Source of the DNA: Chloroflexota bacterium
GTDB lineage: Bacteria > Chloroflexota > Dormibacteria > Dormibacterales > Dormibacteraceae
Length of the DNA: 14,438 nucleotides
Direction: 5' to 3'
NCBI GenBank assembly: GCA_005880175.1
Contig: VBJR01000203.1
Span: forward strand, 1 to 14,438
In this document: in pieces, positions 1 through 4,618 of the stretch
Position numbering within the stretch: the stretch's first letter is position 1
Layout: the number at the start of each line of letters is the position of its first letter
Translations under genes and position numbers: made by a program
Notes under the pieces: model-generated
What the model was told of the DNA's origin: nothing
The model's input: the letters and a program-made list of their open reading frames with translations, nothing else
The model's database searches: none

Positions 1-2
1 GG

Positions 3-857
3 TGGCCCGTCCCGCCGACCGGCGACTGCGCGTGCGGCCTGCCGGACTGCGAGAGCGCCGGCAAGCACCCCATCCGCCGGCTGGTCCCGCACGGTCTCCA
101 CGACGCCACGAAGGACGCGGCGACGGTGGACCGCTGGTGGCACTCGTCCAGCCGCGCGAACATCGGCATCCGCACCGGCAGCGCAAGCGGGCTGGTCGTC
201 CTCGACGTCGACGACGAGGCCGGCCGGCTCGCCCTGCGCGGCCTGGTGGCGGCCAACGGGCGGTTCGACGCGCGGCGGGTCCGCACCGGCTCGGGCGGGT
301 GGCACGCCTACTTCGCGCACCCCGGCTCGCCGGTGCCCAACTCGGCCGGGCGCCTGGGCGAGGGCCTGGACGTGCGCGGCGAGGGCGGCTATGTGGTGGC
401 CCCGCCCAGCATGCACCAGAGCAACCGCCGCTACCGGTGGGCTCGCCCCGACGACGCCGCGGAGCTGCCGCCCATGCCCGGCTGGCTGGCCGAGCTCGCC
501 GCCTTGCCCGCGTCGGACCACCCGGAGGCGCTGCCGGTGCGCCTGCGCACCGACGACGCCGCCGCGTACGCGGCGGCCGCTCTCGAGCGGGAGGCCCGCA
601 TCGTGGCCGCCGCGCCTCCCGGTCAGCGCAACCACCAGCTCAACCGGTCGGCGTTCAAGCTCGGCCAGCTCGTCGGCGCCGGACTGCTCGACGAGGCGAC
701 CATCGCCGCCGCCCTCGTGGATGCGGGGCTGGCGGCCGGGCCGGGCGAGCGCAAGATCCGTTCCACCATCGGCAGCGGCGTCCGCGCCGGCATGCAGGCG
801 CCACGCCGGGTAGTCCTCCACACGCCGCCGACCGGCCAGGAGGACGGGACGTGCTGA
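3..857 (+). CDS. Bifunctional DNA primase/polymerase (prim-pol), 5' end missing
   Basis: The reading frame is open from the window edge, so the start lies upstream; 284 residues are visible. It matches the prim-pol fold of archaeo-eukaryotic-type primases found on plasmids, ICEs and phages, which prime and extend DNA during element replication. The visible part opens with a cysteine-rich C-A-C-G-L-P-D-C segment followed by G-K-H-P, typical of the N-terminal part of the family. Then come the metal-binding D-V-D (visible residues 68-70) and the S-G-G-W-H-A-Y-F motif with its histidine near residue 101. The C-terminal part, with R-N-H-Q-L-N-R-S-A-F and the glycine-rich I-G-S-G-V-R-A-G-M, resembles the helical domain that usually follows. 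An internal GTG at 126 would cut off the cysteine region, so it is not the start. The stop overlaps the next gene's GTG (GTGCTGA). No helicase domain is visible. Confidence 0.85.
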   Translation, partial: WPVPPTGDCACGLPDCESAGKHPIRRLVPHGLHDATKDAATVDRWWHSSSRANIGIRTGSASGLVVLDVDDEAGRLALRGLVAANGRFDARRVRTGSGGWHAYFAHPGSPVPNSAGRLGEGLDVRGEGGYVVAPPSMHQSNRRYRWARPDDAAELPPMPGWLAELAALPASDHPEALPVRLRTDDAAAYAAAALEREARIVAAAPPGQRNHQLNRSAFKLGQLVGAGLLDEATIAAALVDAGLAAGPGERKIRSTIGSGVRAGMQAPRRVVLHTPPTGQEDGTC

Positions 858-2389
858 GCATCCTGCACACGCTCGCCGCGCATGTCCCGGCCCCGGACTG
901 GAAGGCGTTCGTCGTCGTCATCGCGCTGCTGGTCCTGCGCCACCGGCTGTGCACCGGACCTCACCGGCTGTCGCGTGTCCTGCCACGGCGGCTGAGCACG
1001 CGCCCGACGGTCGCCTGGCGGAATCGGCCGTTCTTCGGCTGGAGCCGCAGCCGGCTCGGCCTCTCCCGCTTCTCGTTCGGCACCGAGGAGGACTCGGTCG
1101 CCATCGTCGGTCCGCCGCGCGTCGGCAAGACGGCCGGCGTGCTGATTCCGCAAGCCTGCATGTGGGCCGGCTCGCTCGTCAGCACCTCCACCAAGCCGGA
1201 GGTGCTGCGTGCGACCGCCGGCCGGCGGCTGGAGCTGGCCCAGCAGCACGGCGGGCGACTGTACGTCTACGCGCCGACGGCCACCGAGCCCATCGAGGGC
1301 CTCCAGCCCATCCGCTGGTCGCCCCTGGCCGGCTGCGAGGAGCCGCGCGTCGCCGCCCTGCGGGTCGAGGCGCTCATCACCGTGGCGCAGGTGGGCCGCG
1401 GCATGGAGAACGCCGACCACTGGCGGTCGGGCGCCGGCCGCCTCCTCCGGCCCTACTTCCTCGCGGCCGCCCACCATCCGCAGCGGCCGGGCGACTTCGC
1501 GGTCGTGCGCGAGTGGCTGAGCGGCCACGAGTTCCGCGAGCCGCTCGCCATCCTCGCCGGTCTGGGCACCGAGGGCGGGCGGCAGTGGGCCCGGGAGCTC
1601 AACGGCGTGGCCGCCACGCCCGAGCGCGAGCGCGGCAGCTTCTTCAGCGCGGCGCTCACCACCGTCAAGGCCACCGCCGACCCGGCCGTGCTCCAGTCCT
1701 GCGGCGGGACCGATATCGACCCGGTCGAGTTCCTGACCACGCGCTCCACCCTCTTCATCGTCAGCCCTTCGGAGCACCAGGAGGCGGTGGCGCCGCTGAT
1801 CGCCGCGCTGATCGAGTCGATCGTCGCCGCGGCCTATGACCTGCACCGCCAGGGCCGGCTGCCGGCCAGGCTCCTGCTCTCGCTGGACGAGCTGACGAAC
1901 ATCGCGCCCCTGCCGTCCCTGGAGTCGATCGTCAGCCAGGGCGCCGGCCAGGGCGTGCTGACGAGCTGGGCCGTCCAGTCCCAGGCGCAGCTCCGCCAGC
2001 GGTACGGGGACCACGCCGCCGACGCCGTCTGGTCGGCGACCAGGTGCAAGGTCGTCTTCGGCGGCCTGGCGGACGAGCGCTCCCTGGAGCAGCTCTCCCG
2101 GCTGATCGGCGACCATCGCGTCCGGACGCGCACGGTCACCGGCGACGCCCTGGACGGCCGCCGCGTGAGCAGGGGCTACGAGTGGCGGCCGCGTCTCTCG
2201 CCCGCCGAGCTGCGCGGCCTGCCGCCGAAGTGGGCCCTGCTGCTCTACCACCACCGCAAGCCGTACGCGCTGCGGGCGCCGGTCGCCGCCAGGCGCTGGC
2301 GGATGCGCCGTGCGTTCGCGCCGTGGCCGGTCGCCGCGCCCGCGCCGGTGGTGCGGCTGGCCGCCGCCGATGGGGAGGAGGTGGCGTGA
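851..2389 (+). CDS. TraG/VirD4-like type IV coupling protein (T4CP) ATPase
   Basis: This 512-residue protein probably links the relaxase-DNA complex to a mating channel at the inner membrane. One hydrophobic segment lies at residues 17-30, fewer than the two of classical VirD4. It is followed by an arginine-rich stretch, Walker A G-P-P-R-V-G-K-T at 87-94, and Walker B L-L-L-S-L-D-E at 341-347. After Walker B, the S-Q-G-A-G-Q-G-V and S-W-A-V-Q-S-Q-A-Q segments match the TraD/TraG family. The GTG start at 851 is chosen because GGAGG at 839-843 lies 7 nt upstream; reading further upstream in this frame gives only arginine-rich shadow sequence of the prim-pol gene. It overlaps that gene by 7 nt, and its own stop overlaps the next GTG (GTGA). 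An FtsK-like transfer ATPase is a less likely alternative. Confidence 0.86.
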   Translation: MLSILHTLAAHVPAPDWKAFVVVIALLVLRHRLCTGPHRLSRVLPRRLSTRPTVAWRNRPFFGWSRSRLGLSRFSFGTEEDSVAIVGPPRVGKTAGVLIPQACMWAGSLVSTSTKPEVLRATAGRRLELAQQHGGRLYVYAPTATEPIEGLQPIRWSPLAGCEEPRVAALRVEALITVAQVGRGMENADHWRSGAGRLLRPYFLAAAHHPQRPGDFAVVREWLSGHEFREPLAILAGLGTEGGRQWARELNGVAATPERERGSFFSAALTTVKATADPAVLQSCGGTDIDPVEFLTTRSTLFIVSPSEHQEAVAPLIAALIESIVAAAYDLHRQGRLPARLLLSLDELTNIAPLPSLESIVSQGAGQGVLTSWAVQSQAQLRQRYGDHAADAVWSATRCKVVFGGLADERSLEQLSRLIGDHRVRTRTVTGDALDGRRVSRGYEWRPRLSPAELRGLPPKWALLLYHHRKPYALRAPVAARRWRMRRAFAPWPVAAPAPVVRLAAADGEEVA

Positions 2390-2643
2390 TACCGGACGAC
2401 AGGTACGACACCGTCGTTCTCAGCGAGGCGGAGTGGCAGGCGGTGCTCCTCGGGGCACGCGCCATGCGCGAGGTCGCGGCGGGTTACCGGGCACATGGTC
2501 ACGAGGAGCTGGCCGCCGAGTGCGACGACCACGTCGCCGAGCTGCTGGGCCTCGCCATGCGGGCAACGGTCGCGGCTTCGCGCGACACCAACCCCGCCGT
2601 CCCCGAGCACCAGACCGGCGCGGAGCTGGAGGCGGAGCGATGA
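2386..2643 (+). CDS. Small acidic protein of unknown function, first of the EAER cassette
   Basis: An 85-residue product with no family I recognise. It starts at GTG 2386, overlapping the coupling-protein stop in GTGA, with GGAGG at 2374-2378 seven nt before the start. The sequence is rich in Ala, Glu and Asp and looks mostly helical (L-S-E-A-E-W-Q-A-V-L-L-G-A-R then V-A-A-G-Y-R). It has no signal peptide, membrane segment or cysteine pair. It ends E-L-E-A-E-R, the C-terminus shared with the following genes because the coding sequence there is also the next gene's ribosome-binding site. Position between coupling protein and relaxase suggests a transfer- or maintenance-related role, but that is only context. 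Confidence 0.72.
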   Translation: MIPDDRYDTVVLSEAEWQAVLLGARAMREVAAGYRAHGHEELAAECDDHVAELLGLAMRATVAASRDTNPAVPEHQTGAELEAER

Positions 2644-3050
2644 CCGGGGACCGATCCGACCCGCTCGGCTACCCGCACCAGCTCGACCCGGTACAGGCCT
2701 GGCTGCTGGGCTACATCGACCTGCCCACCCTCCTCGACCAGGCGGCCGGCTCTCCGGACGTGCTCGCCCTGTACGGCCGCGCCGTCGCCGACCCGGCATA
2801 CGCGGAGGCACTCATCGAGCGGGCGCAGCAGTCGCTGGGCGCCACATTCGACGAGGCGATGCCGCCGGCCGACGTCGCCTACGACACGTACGTCGCGGTG
2901 ACGGACCCCACCGACCAGGCGCTGCTGATGGAGCAGGAGGCGGAGGGACAGCCGGTCGATGACGAGCTGAACGTAAGGCAGAGCGAGTTCGAGCAGGCCC
3001 GCGAGGCTCTCGGGCTGCGGCCAACGGGCGAGCAGGAGGCGGAACGATGA
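2640..3050 (+). CDS. Small acidic protein of unknown function, second of the EAER cassette
   Basis: A 136-residue protein that I cannot assign to a family. ATG 2640 overlaps the previous stop (ATGA), with GGAGG at 2628-2632 and a 7-nt spacer. The N-terminal half contains W-L-L-G-Y-I-D-L-P-T-L-L-D-Q and a helical run with A-L-Y-G-R-A-V-A-D-P-A-Y-A-E-A-L. The C-terminal half is strongly acidic. There are no cysteines, transmembrane segments or signal peptide. The protein ends G-E-Q-E-A-E-R, again encoding the GGAGGCGGAACG that precedes the next ATG. The low pI and small size would suit an adaptor or DNA-mimic protein, but nothing in the sequence proves this. Confidence 0.7.
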   Translation: MTGDRSDPLGYPHQLDPVQAWLLGYIDLPTLLDQAAGSPDVLALYGRAVADPAYAEALIERAQQSLGATFDEAMPPADVAYDTYVAVTDPTDQALLMEQEAEGQPVDDELNVRQSEFEQAREALGLRPTGEQEAER

Positions 3051-3076
3051 ACCAGACAGACGATCGCGCCGGATGA
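3047..3076 (+). other. Nine-codon reading frame at the junction, likely true N-terminus of the next gene
   Basis: ATG 3047 has the conserved junction (GGAGG 3035-3039, 7-nt spacer, ATGA) but its frame stops after nine codons at TGA 3074-3076. The frame of the following gene is one base off and open from 3051; moving from this frame into it at about 3071 gives one continuous N-terminus. This is either a one-base insertion (sequencing or mutational) or a short leader peptide that couples translation to the downstream ATG 3087. Confidence 0.55.
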
Positions 3077-3086
3077 CCAGCGGGCC

Positions 3087-3383
3087 ATGCGGCACCTGGT
3101 GGACGAGCTCCAGGCCTGCGCGTACGCGGCGACGCTGGCCAACCTCGACCCGACGCGGCCGCTCGGCCGCCTCGGCTCCGAGGCCGTCGAGGCCGGTCGC
3201 GATGCGCTCCGGCAGGAGGCGGCCGGATGGCGCCATCTCGCCGCCGCGGCCGTGGACGAGCCCTGGCGGGCCCAGTTCGAGGCGCGGGCCAACGAGACCC
3301 AATGGCAGGCGTACGAGGTGGACGCGCTCCACCAGCGCCTGGCCGATCGGCACTGGAGTGCCGATCAGGAGGCGGAGCGGTGA
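3087..3383 (+). CDS. Small helical protein of unknown function, third of the EAER cassette
   Basis: 98 residues from ATG 3087, with no family I recognise. It reads as an amphipathic helical protein rich in Ala, Glu, Arg and Trp, with segments L-V-D-E-L-Q-A-C-A-Y-A-A-T-L-A-N and W-R-A-Q-F-E-A-R-A-N-E-T-Q-W-Q-A-Y. The C-terminus is D-Q-E-A-E-R. ATG 3087 has no Shine-Dalgarno sequence, whereas ATG 3047 in another frame has the full junction motif. The native product is therefore probably about 13 residues longer at the N-terminus and broken here by one extra base near 3071. The downstream GTG 3380 overlaps its stop with the usual GGAGG spacing. Confidence 0.65.
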   Translation: MRHLVDELQACAYAATLANLDPTRPLGRLGSEAVEAGRDALRQEAAGWRHLAAAAVDEPWRAQFEARANETQWQAYEVDALHQRLADRHWSADQEAER

Positions 3384-3532
3384 AGGCACGGGAGGGTCCG
3401 ACGCCGCCGCTCTTTCCGGTCGGCGTCCAGTCGTTGAGTGTCCGCGACGCCATCGACGAGATCGCCGGTCGTGGCGCAGCAGAGCGCGAGCCCGACTTCG
3501 AACGGCACGTCGAGGCGGAGGCGGAGCGGTGA
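3380..3532 (+). CDS. 50-residue protein of unknown function, fourth of the EAER cassette
   Basis: A very short gene supported mainly by its junctions: GTG 3380 overlaps the previous stop with GGAGG at 3368-3372 and a 7-nt spacer, and its own stop overlaps GTG 3529 with the same signal. The product has a central V-R-D-A-I-D-E-I-A-G-R helix-like segment and an acidic tail ending E-A-E-A-E-R. There is no recognisable domain, signal peptide or membrane segment. It could be a small regulator or an adaptor peptide; the role is unknown. Confidence 0.6.
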   Translation: MKAREGPTPPLFPVGVQSLSVRDAIDEIAGRGAAEREPDFERHVEAEAER

Positions 3533-3963
3533 ACGAGGTGCCCGACGACATGATCCGCGTGCGCCTGACCTCGCGTCCGGAACTGGAGCCGTACGCGGAG
3601 TTCGCGCTCTCCGAGTCCGATCTCGCCGGCCGGGTGCATCCGGCCGAGGTGGGAGGCATCCAGGGCGGCATCGAGCACATCGCCGCGGAGATGGCGTGGG
3701 GCCTGACCCAGCTCACCGTCGATCAGGCGGTCGCGCTGGCGTCCGAGGGGCGCATGCCCAACGAGTACGCGGACCAGGTCCGGGCGTACCGCGACGCCGG
3801 CTGGCCGCCGATGACGCCGGGCCAGTGCGCGCAGGTGACCCTGGGCAGTGGCGGTCACAGCATGTGGCGCTGCACGGAGCTGGGCTGGCAGGTCGTGGAG
3901 CGGACGCCGACTGAGCGGCAGGTTTGGCGTGAGGGCGACGCCGAGACGGAGGCAGAGCGCTGA
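3529..3963 (+). CDS. 144-residue protein of unknown function, fifth of the EAER cassette
   Basis: GTG 3529 overlaps the previous stop, with GGAGG at 3517-3521. The protein is acidic and looks like a folded alpha/beta protein: an N-terminal strand-like I-R-V-R-L-T-S, a helical middle with G-G-I-E-H-I-A-A-E-M-A-W-G-L, and a C-terminal part with two cysteines (G-Q-C-A-Q-V-T-L and M-W-R-C-T-E-L-G-W-Q-V-V-E). The last piece resembles a beta-hairpin, but I cannot name the family. It ends T-E-A-E-R. The following HTH gene starts within a few bases, so the two are presumably co-translated. Confidence 0.7.
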   Translation: MNEVPDDMIRVRLTSRPELEPYAEFALSESDLAGRVHPAEVGGIQGGIEHIAAEMAWGLTQLTVDQAVALASEGRMPNEYADQVRAYRDAGWPPMTPGQCAQVTLGSGGHSMWRCTELGWQVVERTPTERQVWREGDAETEAER

Positions 3964-3965
3964 CG

Positions 3966-4298
3966 ATGACCGAGCAGGCGCCAGATTCGACGCGGCGCAG
4001 GGCAGGGACGCGGCGCTCCGCGTCCCTGTCCTACAGCGTCCTGGTGGACGGAGCGATGCTGCGGCACCAGATGCGCATCCGCGGCCTCACCGCGGCCGAG
4101 GTCGCCCGCCGGGCGAGGCAGCGCGGCCAACGCGTCTCCGAGGCGACGATCTCCCATGCGGTGAATGGGTACCGCATCCATCCCGCGAAGCTCCGCGCGA
4201 TCGCCGCGGTCCTGCACGAGATGGAGCCGCTTCCAGGCGTCGAGGTGCTACTCCAGGCGGAAACCGCGGCCGGCGCCGCCGACATTGCTCCGGCTTGA
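3966..4298 (+). CDS. XRE-type helix-turn-helix transcriptional regulator
   Basis: 110 residues from ATG 3966. Residues about 28-85 form an HTH of the Cro/CI (XRE) class: L-R-H-Q-M-R-I-R-G-L-T-A-A-E-V-A-R-R-A-R, then V-S-E-A-T-I-S-H-A-V-N-G as the recognition region, then K-L-R-A-I-A-A-V-L. It probably binds DNA as a dimer; the palindromes immediately downstream (4391-4456) are natural candidate operators. The junction signal GGAGG 3948-3952 lies 13 nt from ATG 3966 but exactly 7 nt from an in-frame CTG at 3960 that overlaps the previous stop as CTGA, so CTG 3960 may be the real start, adding two residues. It is the last gene of the cassette before the non-coding transfer region. Confidence 0.8.
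   Translation: MTEQAPDSTRRRAGTRRSASLSYSVLVDGAMLRHQMRIRGLTAAEVARRARQRGQRVSEATISHAVNGYRIHPAKLRAIAAVLHEMEPLPGVEVLLQAETAAGAADIAPA
4003..4028 (+). other. Perfect 11-bp stem-loop near the start of the HTH gene
   Basis: Positions 4003-4013 pair perfectly with 4018-4028 around the 4-nt loop CGCT. The stem is GC-rich and begins about 37 nt into the HTH coding sequence, with no T-run after it, so it is not an intrinsic terminator. In mRNA it could hinder or pause ribosomes early in the gene. It may also simply reflect GC-rich coding sequence. Confidence 0.5.
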
Positions 4299-4304
4299 CA
4301 GAGG

Positions 4305-4356
4305 CTGCGAGTTGCGCACAGCGCTGTACGCAGCCCTTCGACTGTCTGCGAGTTGC
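4305..4356. repeat. Direct repeat pair CTGCGAGTTGC
   Basis: CTGCGAGTTGC occurs exactly at 4305-4315 and 4346-4356, 41 bp apart start to start (about four helical turns), with a partial third copy CCAGTTGC at 4364-4371. The spacing would place the two copies on the same face of the helix, as expected for cooperative binding by an accessory or regulatory protein. The binding protein is unknown. Confidence 0.6.
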
Positions 4357-4390
4357 CAGACCGCCAGTTGCATGCGCTTGTACATGTTTC

Positions 4391-4423
4391 GCATTCACAG
4401 ACACTTCAAGTGTCTGTGAATGC
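4391..4423. repeat. Perfect 33-bp palindrome (16-bp arms, 1-nt centre)
   Basis: Bases 4391-4406 are the exact reverse complement of 4408-4423 around the single C at 4407. A one-nucleotide centre is too tight for a full RNA hairpin, which points to a DNA site: an operator bound by a dimeric regulator such as the adjacent HTH protein, or a cruciform/relaxase recognition element. It directly abuts a second palindrome of the same length. Confidence 0.85.
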
Positions 4424-4456
4424 CTGGCCGCTGACGGCAGAGCCGTCAGCGGCCAG
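4424..4456. repeat. Perfect 33-bp inverted repeat (15-bp arms, 3-nt loop)
   Basis: Bases 4424-4438 pair exactly with 4442-4456 around the loop AGA. The arms are very GC-rich and could form a stable hairpin in single-stranded DNA, as at many relaxase sites. No T-run follows on either strand, so an intrinsic terminator is unlikely. It starts at the base after the preceding palindrome ends. Confidence 0.85.
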
Positions 4457-4530
4457 ACGCGCGAGTTACTCGGAGTTCCCAGGCCAGCCACACACTACGC
4501 ACAAGGTACTTTTCAGCCGCTGTCAGCAGG

Positions 4531-4536
4531 TAAGAT
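4531..4536 (+). promoter_or_regulatory. Candidate -10 box (TAAGAT) of the relaxase operon
   Basis: TAAGAT fits the TANNNT pattern of high-GC Gram-positive -10 elements and lies 12 nt before ATG 4548, giving a very short leader. No convincing -35 is visible. GAGG at 4537-4540, 7 nt before ATG 4548, could serve as the ribosome-binding site. Confidence 0.4.
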
Positions 4537-4547
4537 GAGGCACATTC

Positions 4548-4618
4548 ATGGCGATCGGATTCAAAAAGTTCATCGTCGGCGGCGACGAGGCGACTGATTC
4601 GGTCATCGACTACCTGTG
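4548..4618 (+). other. N-terminal coding segment of the relaxase in another frame
   Basis: ATG 4548 has GAGG (4537-4540) at the same 7-nt spacing seen elsewhere here. The frame encodes about 23 residues, M-A-I-G-F-K-K-F then V-I-D-Y-L, placing a tyrosine at residue 22. MobF relaxases carry their DNA-cleaving tyrosine(s) near residues 18-27. Beyond about 4616 this frame turns into shadow sequence, while the relaxase frame (one base back) becomes protein-like at L-R-W-L. A single missing base, mutation or recoding event near 4614-4622 would join them. Confidence 0.6.

Larger units (their letters stand above)
2628..3531 (+). promoter_or_regulatory. Repeated translational-coupling junction GGAGGCGGAGCG-RTGA
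   Basis: Four successive gene junctions carry the same 16-nt arrangement: GGAGG, a 7-nt spacer (CGGAGCG or CGGAACG), then ATGA or GTGA in which the start overlaps the preceding stop. GGAGG lies at 2628-2632, 3035-3039, 3368-3372 and 3517-3521; the starts are at 2640, 3047, 3380 and 3529. A fifth copy (GGAGG 3948-3952) has CTGA at the equivalent position 3960. The same 7-nt GGAGG spacing occurs before the starts at 851, 2386 and 13736. Translated in the upstream frame the junction gives E-A-E-R at the end of each protein. Confidence 0.85.
4299..4547. other. Gene-free region upstream of the relaxase: candidate oriT / control region
   Basis: This 249-bp gap is the longest between genes in the transfer part. 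It holds an ACAGCGCTGT palindrome (4318-4327), the direct repeat CTGCGAGTTGC (4305-4315 and 4346-4356), a shorter CCAGTTGC copy (4364-4371), a GTCTG...CAGAC inverted repeat (4344-4361), two abutting 33-bp palindromes (4391-4456) and a -10-like box (4531-4536). It is less GC-rich than its surroundings. Origins of transfer of MobF systems often lie beside the relaxase gene and contain inverted repeats near nic, so oriT is the leading reading. An operator for the adjacent HTH protein is an alternative, and both could be true. Confidence 0.55.

Noticed and set aside
623..2254. Long open frame on the minus strand (543 codons) opposite the coupling protein
   Set aside because: Composition is Arg/Gly/Ala-rich without motifs, and the plus strand carries clear Walker motifs. 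It is a GC-rich shadow frame.
4295..4323. TTGACA overlapping the HTH stop as a -35 box
   Set aside because: No acceptable -10 hexamer occurs 16-19 nt downstream.
4424..4456. Intrinsic terminator after the HTH gene
   Set aside because: A strong hairpin exists but no T-run follows on either strand; a DNA site is more likely.
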